A stretch of DNA of 64,000 bases from Myrica gale. Lineage: Eukaryota; Streptophyta; Magnoliopsida; Fagales; Myricaceae. The DNA lies in contig OZ005600.1 of assembly GCA_963930655.1 (NCBI GenBank), positions 5,707,501-5,771,500 on the forward strand, read 5' to 3'. The notes beneath the pieces were generated by a model. That model ran no database searches. It saw nothing but the letters and a program-made list of their open reading frames with translations, and was not told the origin of the DNA. Made by a program: the position numbers and the translations under genes. Shown piece after piece: positions 1-13,478 of this stretch (the stretch's first letter is position 1; each line of letters begins with the position of its first letter).

Positions 1-717
1 ACAACTGGTGACCCGGATGCCTTAGATGGTTCATCGGGGGCTCTGGCTGTGAACGCAGGAGGGGCTGGGCATGATGGGTTTGCTGGGTTGGCTGGGCCTA
101 TCTCGGGTGGGCCGAAAATTAGCATAGTGGGGGAATGTGTGAACACTCGTGGGTCAGGTGGGCAGGAGGAGGGGGAGTGTTCTCTTGAAACAGTTCTAGC
201 GGTCCCTTCTCATGTTGTTTCTGTCCCTAGTAAAGTTTTCAAGGGTGAATCTCCGGCGTGGGTTTTGGATATGGTTTCCTCTGTGGGTAATATGGTTGGG
301 CTGTCGTGTGGTGGTCAAGAGGACAAACTGAGAGATCTTTTTGCAGCGTTGGAACGGGATCGGGTGCAGCCTTCTTCGAAACAGTCTCGGAAATCAAAGG
401 GGAAGATGATCAGAGAGTTGCAGGGATTGAAGTCTTCAGTTAACTATGATGGGTCTTCCTCGATAGTTCGGAAGACTTAGAGCCTTGGGTTGGTCTGATA
501 GGGGGATCGTTTGGGTGGGTTCTTGTTGGGGGACCGTTTGGGTGGGTTCTTGTTGGGCGGGATCTTGTTGGCGTGTGGGTGGGAGTTTCTTGTTGGGCTT
601 TTGTTTTCTTTTTTCTTGTGGGTCTGTGTTTGGGTAGGATCCCCGGTACATTCTCTTGTACTGGTGATTCTGTTGCTCTTTGTTTTTTGTTTTTAATAAA
701 ACTGACTTACTTATCAA
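1..717 (+). mobile_element. Internally deleted LINE retrotransposon remnant
   Basis: Positions 49-480 encode about 143 residues that resemble the C-terminal tail of plant LINE ORF1 proteins: Gly/Val-rich, then a basic stretch and an ending like LKSSVNYDGSSS. Instead of the endonuclease and reverse transcriptase ORF2, the sequence passes directly into a GT-rich 3' untranslated region and an A-rich end near 710-722. The 3' region contains a short direct repeat (units near 513 and 540, GGGTGGGTTCTTGTTGGG). The layout is that of an internally deleted non-autonomous LINE. Its 5' end is outside the window. Recognition rests on the protein tail and the A-rich end, not on an alignment. Confidence 0.6.
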
Positions 718-1381
718 AAAAAGTCTAAGTTTTACATACGACCATCCACAATTGGGATGTTCTGTATTTTTTGATATTATGTCAATAATAGACAAACTAA
801 TTCTTTAATTGGTGTCAAAGGGGTGTACCTCAAGTACATGCAAAATATGGAGCAAGTGCTGCTGGAAAAGAACAAAAACAAGAAGAAGAGGAGAGAAATG
901 CAATGACAAAAATAAAACTGAAATCATTTCTGAGCAGAATTTATTGCTCTCGGGGATAGCAATTTGTGAGCGCCAAGAAAGAAATACTAGTTATCCACCT
1001 TAATTTATTGTTTCAGTTAATTAATAATATGTTCCCAGTTACAAGTTAGTCAGTTTTTATGCTCCATTCTTTTATTTTTTTTAGTGAAGCTTTAGACTAT
1101 TGATGAGCTCCTGGTGTTTGATAATGCCGCTTTTGTATATTTATTCAAGACACGTCTGGTGTTTTTATGTCGAAAGCCAGCTCTCCACATGAAGCATGTT
1201 TATCATTTATGTGATTTTTGAGCTTAAACCATGAGGGGTTTGCTGGACTTGGGTAATTTGATATGGGACGACTTACCTGGAGTCATTGATCTCATAATTT
1301 CTGGAAAACGAGCAGTCATTATAAGCTTTCAATATAGTATTAGTTGCCTTGTCTCTTCCTCATAATTGATGCTTTATATAG
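718..1381. other. No recognisable coding exon upstream of the first GTF3C3 exon
   Basis: I find no convincing exon here. A 64-codon open frame at 809-1003 has no family resemblance. The stretch is T-rich and ends in an AG acceptor at 1380-1381 for the next exon, so it is best read as intron sequence between the LINE and the gene. Confidence 0.5.
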
Positions 1382-4300
1382 GTTAAAGTGAAAAAGAGGC
1401 TCTCGAGAAGAGTTCTGTTTGAAAGAGTTAGAGTACTGGACGATGATGGAACTGAGAATGTGTTTCGTGGATTTAGACCATTAGCTCCTTCATCAGATCT
1501 GTGAGTATTGGTTTTCGCCTTGTTTTGTCTTGAACACTGTGATTTTATTTCTGAAGTAATGGCACTCTAGTCTTTTCTTGTTTCTTAGTGAAATATTTCT
1601 TTATTAAAATTGTGCCTGTGTTATGGGGTTTGTTTATGAGATAAGAGTGTAGCCTCCCCCAAGCAGAAGATCTCTTGGGTTCAACCCGACCCTCCAAATA
1701 AAAGGCTGATGTCATCCCTTGGCTACAATAGCCAACGGGATGGGTGCAAGTTCCCCAGAGATGCAAACATTATCCATGGACATATAAGTAGACACATAAA
1801 CAGTGTTTGAGTATATGAGGGTCAGCTCAGGTGTAAGTACGATCATATATTCTAGATTCTACATGTGCTATAATAGCTATAGCTTTGCTCTTGTTCTTTC
1901 CGACGTGGCGATAAAAATTTGTTGAAGTCACCAATAATCATGCAGCATAACTTAACCCCTTTGACCATCTTATTATTCTTTTGAATTACTTATGAAAAAA
2001 AATTATCATCTACTCTTGAATATTACTGTCCTTGAAAAAAGTTATTTTGTTTGAGTTACATAATTCTGCTCTATTCTACTCTAGTCCAACTTCTTAACGG
2101 CTTTACTGTTTACTATTTTGGCCATGCATGTAAATGGTACGTACATTGTCTATTCTGATTATGAACTATTTTTTGGTCAATGTTTTAAATTAGGTCAAAA
2201 GCTACCAGAGCAAAGCGGTTACTTCAGAAGAAAGCAACATTAAGGGAGAAAAAGAAAGCTGAGGCACTGGCTTCAGGGGCTGACTGGCGAAGTGATGATT
2301 CAGATGAGGAGTCACCGGTAAATCGTATTTTTCTATCCCGTGACTTGCTTAAGGACTCAATTCACGTGATAAATTTTAAGATTCTGTCCTGACCAACTGT
2401 TATACATCTCATATGGGATCCTTTCAGCAAAAAGTACTCCGAGAGCCTCCCCTACCTAATCTTCTAAAAGACGAGGAGCATCATCTTCTAATAATAGATG
2501 TTAGTACTTATTCAGCCCTTTCCATTACTTTTATTTTCTTTATCATTGATCTGACTTTGTTATTGTGTTGTTTATAGTTGTGTAAATCATTGGCTTCCTT
2601 GCGAAGGTATTGGGAAGCATTGGAGATTATTAATCTTACTCTTAGATTGGCTCATAACTTGCTGTCGGTGGAGAAGGAGGAGCTTCGATCTCTTGGAGCT
2701 CGTAAACCATCTACTCTGAAGAACTTGTACTTCTTTTGCACCCCCCCCCCCCTAACCCCCCAACAATTCTTTAAATTTGAAGATTCTGCTATTTTGTCCA
2801 GAATGCCAATTTAAAATATTCTTTAGAAGAAAACATTCCCTGAAAGACAGTTTGATTTGATACTTTTTTGGAGGAAGTGGAGACCTTTCACACTTGCTAA
2901 GTTGGGGTACTTTCTTTAATTTTCAACAGAGATAGCATACAACACTACAGATCCTAAGCACGGATTTGACTGTGTAAAGTACATTGTTCAGCAGCATCCT
3001 TACAGCATTGCTGCCTGGAATTGCTATTATAAAGTAATTTCAAGGTACTTGACTTTTATACTGGCAAATTATGTTGATAATCATTGTTCCTGCTATGAAA
3101 TAGCTTCATCTTCTATTTAGACACACATTTTATTTCACCATTTGTTTTGTCAGGTTTTTACTGAGTCACCACATGAAACTATAGTAGAGAGTGATTCGGT
3201 AAAGATTAGGATAGCAAAGAGTGCCGTCAAATAATCAATTTGGTTACATCCCCCAGGGATGCTATTTCTTTAATTTGGCATTTACTGGAAAAGTTTAGAG
3301 AAATGAGCAAAGGTCTCTATGTGAAAGTTATTGACTTGGACAGAAGCTAGTATAGGATATCTAGAAAGATAGTGAGGTGGGTCTTTTTTTCGAAAAGCAT
3401 TCCAATACAGTAACGTTGATAGGATTAGAAATAAGTTTCCATCACTGTAGTTTTACATCCAAGACCAGCATTAAGTCCTTATTTTTCTGCATCTGTTATG
3501 AATGAGCTCAGTAAATGTTGGTCCTCTGTTCGACTTCCTTTTTATTATTCCTTGTATCACTAAATAATTTGTTAAAAGAATAGCCAAGAGGAGGATCAGC
3601 TCTAGTACACTGGATGCATGCAAGAGAAACACCTAGGATAATCTACTAATGATAGCAATCCAATCGACAAAATCAGAAGCTTCAATTCTAATGCCGTAGT
3701 CTTACACTACTCAAAACTTTGTCTCATTATTTCCTCCATATATACTACATAATGCATTACGGATCAGCCTTCAAAATATGTCTATTATGCATTTCAAACT
3801 TTCCTTTCCACTCCAACAAATGAACCAGTGTGCTAGACATAAACCTCAGCATTTTAAGCCAATGGAGCACATGCTTGATTAGCACATGCAACCCCAATCT
3901 AGGTCATATATTACTCTTACCGAAATTATCCATCGGTAGATTCTTCCATGATGCTGTTAACTAAGTTGGCCATTCTTTGCAGAGCTTTTTCCCTCTGCGA
4001 CCGACTTTGTACCTCTCATGATTCGAGTCTGTTTTCTAGATTACACCCAAGTCATTTATCATCTGTTTCTCCCTCAACTTTCGTGAAGTATAATACACCA
4101 ACAAAATAAACCAAGCTTGCGTGCTCCCACTCTTGCACCATTCTACTAGGGTTCCAACAATAGTTTTAGGGTAAAAGCCCAATGCTCTATCAACTGAGCT
4201 ATTAACTGCAATTTAAAATACTAATTCAACATCATGCAACTAAAGTCGCTCGGACTTTATCGAACGTACTTAGCTGGTACCAGTTCGATGTGTTTTGATT

Positions 4301-7190
4301 CTTCCACATCAGCCAGCCAGTGGAAGCGAGAAGTTTGGGATACGTTCTTGAACATTCTTCCACTGTCGCCTAGTGAAATTTGATACATTTCACAAAATGC
4401 CTCCTGTAGTATCTCCGCACCATAATCATGCCACAACTAAACAAAATTTTACATATTTGCCTGACATGAAAATTTGTACTTGTGTTTTCTTTTACATGCT
4501 ACATGGAATTGTGAGTTGTAAGAAATGCAAGGTTGTTAAATGATGGAAATTCCATCTGCAGCCCATGTAGGAAAATATTCAGAACATGAGCTCATAATAC
4601 ACAAATCGTTACTCTAAACTCATCCTGTTTCTAATTGTTCTATTGTTTCTCATTACTGGTTTCAAAAAATCATTTTCTTCTAATCATTTAGTCTCTGGAT
4701 ACAGCGACTTCTGACCTGTGTAACTGTTTGGTGGGTTAGGTTTTGGTTTCTTGCCGGTATGTACTTCATTTGAATGATGTGTTAGTGCAGTAGGTCGTGT
4801 TGTTTGTGCTTATCCATGCATAATATTTGTTTGTTGAATAGAATATGGTGCGTGTAACTCACTAACTGAAACTAATGATCCCTAGTTGCCAAAAGTTGTT
4901 AGATGACCTTGTCAGTTGTCAGCTTATCTTCTATTCCTTCATAAGCTTGTAAATAACAACCATGTCTCTTTGAAACAATGTGCCGCTCCCCTTCTTTTGG
5001 TATCTTTTATGTGTTGTTGAGAGGACTGAACCACGTTCAACTAGAGCACAAGACCTTTTACTTTATGGTCCACAACCCTATCAATTAGGACTATGGCGGT
5101 ATGTGTATACTTCATGGAGTTTTCATCTGTAAATCAACCTTGATGGTTTTACTTCACGCTAGACTGGAGAATCGCGATTCAAGGCACTTCAAGTTTCTAC
5201 GTGGCATGCTTGGAAAACTTGTAGATTGTGTACCACCAATTATCATTTATGGGCATCAGTTTACCATGGCCAGCAATCATCAACATGCTGCAAGTAAATA
5301 TCTTGAAGCATACAAACTGCTGCCAGATGATCCTTTAGTCAATCTCTGTGTTGGTGAGGCAATTTAGTTTCTGTTATCTTCTTATTATTCATTTGTTTTT
5401 TTCTGGTCCTTCTAGATATTCATTCAGGTACTGCACCCACACATCCATAGACACACGGGCGCCCACACTCACATGCATGTTTTATGCTCTTATTCTAGTT
5501 GAACGTGAAACATAACATAATGTTGTTTTCACTACAGGAACTTCCTTGATTAATTTAGCACTGGGATTCAGACTTCAAAACAAGCATCAGTGTCTTGCAC
5601 AAGGCTTGGCTTTCCTCTACAACAATTTACGTCTTTGTGAAAACAGTCAGGTTCAATTTGTTATCCTTTTATGATCTTATGTTGGTAGTGGTTTTAGGAA
5701 GCTTTAATACGTTGGTAACTGTTTAAAATACATCAATGGAGTTGAAAGAATAGTATAATGGTCACAAGATCTTGATCAAAACACCTAACTGTTCTAAGCT
5801 GGGGGCAGAGGGAACAAAACGTGAAGCAATTTTAGAGCTTACTTATAAAAAAAAATTTAGAGCTTAGATGCTTCTGTTAAGAGGTGCCTTTGGACAATCA
5901 ATACTATTTTGAAGGACTGTTCTTATATATCAACCTGTGGTCAGTGCGGCAAAAGTTATTGTGCGAGTAAAGCTATTGTGTGAGTGTGTGAGTGGACGGG
6001 TGAGATTAGAAGTTGAGAAATTTAACGGCTGACAAAATGTCACGCCAATTAATGAATCCGACCCACGAACCCGACTCCCACAACCGACCCGGTTTCATTA
6101 ATTGACGTGACATTTTGTCAGCCGTTAGATTTCTCAACTTCTAATCTCACCCGTCCACTCACACACTCACACAATAGCTTCACTCACACAATAACCAGCC
6201 TCGGTCAGTGCAGGGGCATAGAGGATCATATTTGATCTAAAAGACTGCTATTTTTGTCTCCTTTAATAGAAAGTACTTCACGCGACACTGTTTTGGGCAA
6301 CCTTATTGAATACGGTTAACATTCTTGTCTACATGAAAAATGCTGTAGTGGGCCGTTGTGCCCCATTTAAACGTTTCCGGCCCTGGATGGTCCTGTTTTC
6401 AGAACCTGTATTTCGATCCATTATGAAATGAACTCCACCATTACTTAGAAAAAAAAGAAGTCAAATTCATCTCTTATCATCAGTTTAAGCTGTTGAGACA
6501 TGCAATTATCCAAAAAATCTGTTGAGACATTTGTGATTTAACATGGTATTAGGGGCGTTAATTTTAAGTTCAAATCTTAACTCTACCTACTCCATTTCAG
6601 TTAAAACGTATCTACTTGTTAAAGTGTTGGGTCCAACACATGGGGGAAATATTGGTGTATCGATCAAATGGTTAAATTTATCTCTTTCCAATATCCTAGA
6701 CTGTTGGAACAATGGGTGATGTAATGTTTATAGATGGATTACTCAGATCTCTAAGAAAACTGAATTGATCTCTTCTGATATTGTTGTTTTGCTTGTTTCA
6801 ATACAAGAAATCTGAATGTGGAACTTTTACAACTTAATCTCTAATCATCTTGTTGTTTTGCGAGATGGAGGTTAGGCGAAGACAATATAATCCACTAACC
6901 ATGCTGTTAAAACCTTTGTGCAGGAAGCCCTATATAACATAGCCCGGGCGTATCATCATGTTGGCCTTGTAACTCTTGCAGCTTCGTATTATGAGAAAGT
7001 CCTCGCTACTGATGAGAAAGATTATCCCATTCCAAAGCTTCCTTGTGAGAATCCAGACAATGGGGAAAGTCGGAAACCAGGCTATTGTGACCTCCGCAGA
7101 GAAGCAGCTTACAATCTGCATCTGATCTACAAAAAAAGTGGAGCATTTGATCTTGCTAGGCAAGTCTTGAAAGATCATTGCACTGTTTGA
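1382..7190 (+). CDS. GTF3C3: General transcription factor IIIC subunit 3 (TFIIIC102/Sfc4-like), 5' partial
   Basis: TPR-rich subunit of TFIIIC, the nuclear factor that binds tRNA-gene promoters and recruits TFIIIB for RNA polymerase III. Eight exons join in frame: 1382-1500, 2194-2317, 2428-2499, 2578-2701, 2930-3044, 5163-5353, 5538-5650 and 6924-7190. They give 374 residues and a stop. Recognisable plant GTF3C3 segments are KVKKRLSRRVLFERVRVLDD, REPPLPNLLKDEEHHLLIID, an RRYWEALEIINLTLRLA TPR helix, QQHPYSIAAWNCYYKVISR, and the C-terminal TPR block ALYNIARAYHHVGLVTLAAS. The family is about 850-950 residues, so only the C-terminal 40% or so is present. The N-terminal half should lie upstream of the window, with the LINE remnant in the intervening intron. 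If it is absent there, this is a 5'-truncated copy. The reading frame is intact, without stops or frameshifts. Intron 5 (3045-5162) is 2.1 kb and carries repeats. Confidence 0.88.
4141..4210 (-). tRNA. tRNA-Lys-like relic (probable tRNA pseudogene or SINE head)
   Basis: On the minus strand this intronic stretch reads AGCTCAGTTGATAGAGC, a normal tRNA D-arm and A-box. It is followed by a 5-bp anticodon stem (TTGGG/CCTAA, one G-T pair) closing a loop CTTTTAC with a Lys-type TTT anticodon. The T-arm is degenerate (GTTGGAACCC in place of GGTTCAANYCC) and no acceptor stem closes. It is therefore a decayed tRNA or a tRNA-derived SINE fragment, not a working gene. Confidence 0.4.
5948..6202. mobile_element. 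Mutator-type foldback MITE with 9-bp target duplication
   Basis: A 255-bp element made almost wholly of two inverted arms (about 5948-6050 and 6093-6202) around a short centre. The ends are related by GTTATTGTGYGAG inverted repeats. It is flanked by identical 9-bp direct repeats GGTCAGTGC at 5939-5947 and 6203-6211. A 9-bp duplication with long inverted arms is the signature of Mutator-like elements. It sits in the last intron of the GTF3C3 gene (5651-6923) and carries no coding sequence. Confidence 0.85.
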
Positions 7191-7724
7191 TTAGATATCG
7201 TATACACCTTACTAGTAGTACGCAGGAAAAACGAGACTATCTTCTTTGTACATGTATATATATTCAGAGATAGCTTGTCATATAATACAGTTCCTGGTAT
7301 GAATTAAAGGATATTTTACATATTTTAACCCTAGACATCAAGTGTTTGGGCTTGGGCTCTGACTCTTTACTATTTATTGGGCCTCGTCCTAACGTGGCAT
7401 CAAACATCTAACCGTACTCTTGAGGGAGGAGGAGCATAAAAGGTTGTTGTCTTCACGAGAAAGTCCCCTTTGTGAAATGTGAAGGACTTGTGGTTGGCGA
7501 ATTAGCACAATCATCTGAAAAGAAGAATGCGGCTTGGGAGAAAAGAAAATAGTTATAATGTTACATCCATAAGTGAACAGCGCCAGATCTCTACAAAACA
7601 CAGTGCGGTGGGACTTTCAAGTTCCAAGGATTAAGGTTAACTGCCTTGAAAATGTCTCCATCAAATGTACAATCTTAATGCACTACTAAAGATTCCTGAG
7701 GGAAGAGCGAGAGGAACTTTCAAA
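7191..7724. other. Convergent 3' ends of GTF3C3 and LHCB5
   Basis: Holds the presumed 3' untranslated regions of the two convergent genes. T-rich and TATATA-like sequence near 7250-7320 could supply the GTF3C3 polyadenylation region. No other gene is seen; the open frame on the minus strand at 7389-7601 has no family resemblance. Confidence 0.5.
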
Positions 7725-9937
<2,213 letters not shown>

Positions 9938-10300
9938 TTCTGTGGCGCCGGAAAAATGGAGCCGCTGGCCGTGAAGCGGTAATTCAGAGTTAGATGAGCT
10001 TAGTAGAGAATACAAATGCCTGAGAGACGAGATACTATAAACTTGAGCTGGTGGACGTGGGCATGCCACGTTGGATTCATGTTCATGGACTTTGATTGGT
10101 CTGCATGGTGGAATGCGCAATCCATTGCAACGATATGATAGGGTGGATTGGATGATGCGGCAGATGATGATGCTGACGTGGAATGCTCCTGAACTTGTAG
10201 ATTGCTCCGGTGTGGATAATATGTCCGATCCAAGGTTTTATTCAGATTCGCACTCATCCCATCAGAATCCAATTTGTCCGTGTCTTTGAGGTTGGAGGTG
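9938..10300 (-). promoter_or_regulatory. LHCB5 promoter region
   Basis: Read on the minus strand. A TTTATAGTA TATA-like element lies at about 10033-10041, some 100 bases above the start codon. ACGT cores occur at about 10070 (in GCCACGTT on the plus strand) and 10176 (GACGTGG). CCAAT and GATA-type motifs lie between, around 10110-10155. These elements are common in light-regulated LHC promoters. The assignment is by motif and position only. Confidence 0.45.
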
Positions 10301-11121
10301 CTGGGTTTCTCCTAACCTTCCTGGTAATGGTCGGGTTAGTTACTTTGGCCCAAAGTTGAAATTGCAAAACCTTTTAACGTTATACTGTTTACAAGCTACA
10401 GACAACCTGAAACCCCCCCGCCATTGCATCTAAAGCATTATTTACAACTGCATGTCATTGCATGCGTCCTCCATTTCCCAACTAATCCAACAAATGTGAG
10501 ACGCCCAATATCCAAATAGAATGGCACAATCAGGGGCACACACCATATACAAACGGAGATGCCCACGTTATTTGACTCATATTATGTCTATCTCTCTCCA
10601 AACATTCAATTCGGACAACAAATTGAAAAAGATGTATCCCTCATGAACAGCATCACTGCAATAGATGCAGTACATCATAGCTCATCTGATACCAGACCAA
10701 GTGCGTATCATTAACTGGAGAGAAGTTTTTTCCAATTTAATTTCTGCACCTTAAATGTCGCCTCCAGTCGAGTTTCAAAGAGTAAGAAACAGCGTTGAGG
10801 ATTTCCACAAAAGGGCTCATCCTCGAGGAGCCAAGTTTTCAGTCGCAGCTCATTTGCGAGAGGAGGTTCTTTCGTAGCTCTGAGCTAATAAATCAAAGAG
10901 GAGAGAGCACAACCATAGTGGCTAGAGGAGTCCACCCAAAAGCAACAAATTGTTTCCTGAATGCCATAGGGGACTTTATTAATCTACTAGTAACTCAAAG
11001 GGAAGAATATACGACTAAACATGCATATAGAGCATTGATATTTCTATACTTCCATCCAGAAATGCATGCGTACAGAATTTAGCTAGGCAGCCTCATACTT
11101 CGTTTGCACAAGAACTCAACC
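10301..11121. other. Spacer between LHCB5 promoter and glycine-rich gene 3' end
   Basis: No gene supported. An open frame at 10795-11082 (+) lies on the antisense side of the expected 3' untranslated region of the minus-strand glycine-rich gene and has no recognisable domain. Confidence 0.4.
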
Positions 11122-12886
11122 TCATCTTCTCCACTTGTCAATCTCTCTTGAAGTTGCTCGGATAAGTTTTTTGGTATTAATGACGAGCTCATCAACAAGT
11201 GCACCAACCTCATCCCTGATAGAAGCAGGCAAAATAAGAAAACAATGAGATAAATAGAAAAGCCAAAATCCTAATGCCAGTAACTTATAGTTATAAAACT
11301 TCTAACTTATATTCCTGACTTATTTTTAAGTGCAGACCTTGTCACTGTTGAAAATCTAACCACTATTAGGCTTTTATTCTCTGTGGAATGCATGTATTCT
11401 TCTCAACCGCAGCCGGGCACTGAATAATAATACATAGCAATTTTCGAGTATTATCAACATCTCCGGCTCTCATAGTTGCAAAATTTGCATATCAGAAAAT
11501 ATCCATGGGGTTTATCCCACAGTTGATAAAAGGCATGAAGACCTCAGAAATTTTTGACCTAATACTTGCATACTTTTCGAAAAGTTTTATGGGATTCTTT
11601 TAGGCGTGTTGTTTGAAGGGTTGAAGTTTTAACTTCACTCTTTTGCTTGAAGTTGTAAGCCTTTCTACTGCAATTGTACACCAAGATTTTATTTTCCCCC
11701 TTTGCATGAGTATATGGAAACACACCAAACATACATGACCAAAAAAACTTACTGAGATGGGAGAGAACCATGAGGAAGATTCCCAACATTAGAGTATCTA
11801 CGGTTCTCATCCACAGCCATGCCCCTCCCCAGGCCATAACCAAACCCTAAACCAATCCCACAGCCAGCACCAAATCCAACGCCAACTTGTAAGCCGGGAA
11901 TTCCAGGACCAAAGCCCACTCCTGCAGTAGAAAATCACTTAACAATAACATTTATTCAAGAATTTTTTTTCCAAGTGTTCCAGCTAAGCGTGTATTAAAA
12001 TATCTTACATCAACCACATGAGTCAGGCCAAAAGATTTAAGCCTAATATCAAGAGCACGACATCCCACAACATACATACATATACACGACACCATTTGCA
12101 GGGAGCTTGACCACATATCTCTGACCAGAATAAAAATAATTCAGCAAAAAGACGGATTTATAAATGAAGCCTTTCAGACACAAAATATCGCAACAAGTCT
12201 GCGTTTAATCCATGTACTTGTTATAAGATCGTTATGTAATTAACCAAGAGAGCATCAATGAATGGTAATAGCTCTTCTTTCTCAATTGCTATAGCGCCTT
12301 TTCAACTTCCTATTTTTTGTCACAATTGAAAGTAGGTCGGTGTACCTAAACTCCTGAAATTTGACTCTGACTTCCTTACACCAAGCAGAAAAAAAGCATA
12401 CAATCTCGGAGAATCGTCTCTTTTTTCCAGAGAAGCCTCCAACGGAAAAGCATTTAGCATGCTCAACCCACAGAGGATTTCCCTTTGAAGACATCCAGCA
12501 ACGTTAATAACAAGACGCGTAGCAATTTACAGTTAGAACTGACGTCAACAAAATCTGACATCCTGAATTGACCTGATAAATGCGCAAAATGTTGTTCATT
12601 CAGCAGGAAATTCAACGTCTCGCATGTATACTGCGGTTTCTCAACGAGTTTTAGAACTTAAAATATACAAAAATGGCGGACAGAAATCACTACTCGAGAG
12701 AGGAAGAGACTTTTGAGCAAAAACGAAAATAATACCTCCGAGAAGGCCGACGCCGAAACCGAGACCGCAGCCGGCGCCGATGCCGAAGGCGGGGCCCAGC
12801 TTACCAAGGTGCTTCGACTTCACCTGTGGGAGTGGGAGATTCCATACCAGACGGTCCAGACCCTTCTCCTCTCCTCCCTCTCTCAT
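11122..12886 (-). CDS. Short glycine-rich protein (At4g10330-like), function unknown
   Basis: Three minus-strand exons: 12736-12886, 11753-11921 and 11122-11215. They join in frame to 137 residues. Residues about 22-80 are an alternating Gly-aliphatic/aromatic stretch (FGIGAGCGLGFGVGLLGG, then GVGFGAGCGIGLGFGYGLGRG), suggesting glycine-zipper-type membrane packing. The C-terminal tail is polar and helical (DEVGALVDELVINTKKLIRA), ending in KWRR. The exon 1-2 junction falls inside the glycine-rich core and preserves the repeat phase, which supports the model. I recall a similar Arabidopsis glycine-rich gene directly beside LHCB5. TGD5, a glycine-rich envelope lipid-transport protein, is a remote look-alike, but I cannot claim that identity. 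Start chosen at MREGGEEK as the only upstream Met in frame. Confidence 0.75.
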
Positions 12887-13217
12887 CTCTGTCTTCTTCT
12901 CTGTGTCTCTTGGGTTTAATTTTTTTCTTTTCTACCCAACCCATCCCCTGGTCCAGCCCAAATAGGCTGGTGCCCGACTTTCCTCGGCGAACTTCGAGTC
13001 TTCAAAAATGCCTCGCGGGTTGGGCTCCGCTAGCCACCTTCTCGGAATGAGCCTAATACCCAATTATTATTTCTTTTTCTTTTTTTCTAGAAGGAAACTA
13101 ATTAAAGAATAGTTGACCGTACAGTATGGTCTTACCAAACGTTGACGTTTAATCAAAAGAGTGTTCAAAGATACCGACATTATTCTATTTTCCCTTGTTT
13201 TTAGACACATTTTTACG
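12887..13217. other. Intergenic spacer upstream of the glycine-rich gene
   Basis: Presumed promoter of the minus-strand glycine-rich gene, running up to the left arm of the inverted repeat. Pyrimidine-rich tracts lie at 12865-12940 and 13065-13090. No gene is seen. Confidence 0.4.
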
Positions 13218-13478
13218 GGAAAAGATTCAGTCGAAAGCACGTTACTTCAAAGAGATTCAAAGAAGCGGTCCAGATTTGAAGAAGCGAATCGAACTGTCTG
13301 AGTTTTGACACGTCATTTAATGAGGATAACCGGCTCTTTACTCGGCTTAGTCTAATTGGAGCCCAGCTTGTCTCAGCCACACTCCTTTGTTTTTCTTCCT
13401 CTTTTCGCACCCTCACCTCCTTCTTCCTCGTTCATTTCTCCTTCCCATTCTTTTTCTTCCTCTTTTCGCACCCTACCC
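13218..13478 (+). repeat. Left arm of a 3.6-kb-spaced inverted repeat
   Basis: About 261 bases, from GGAAAAGATTCAGTCG to TTTTCGCACCCTACCC, matching the reverse complement of 16536-16795 with roughly 15-17 differences by eye (near 94% identity). It contains a shared ATTTAATGAGGATAACCGGC block and two copies of a CTTCCTCTTTTCGCACCC pyrimidine repeat. The arm lies directly upstream of, and partly overlaps, the first exon of the JMJ-like fragment, so it acts as that fragment's 5' region. Confidence 0.9.

Noticed and set aside
10795-11082. 95-codon plus-strand open frame
   Set aside because: Lies opposite the 3' region of the glycine-rich gene; no domain, and composition like its surroundings.
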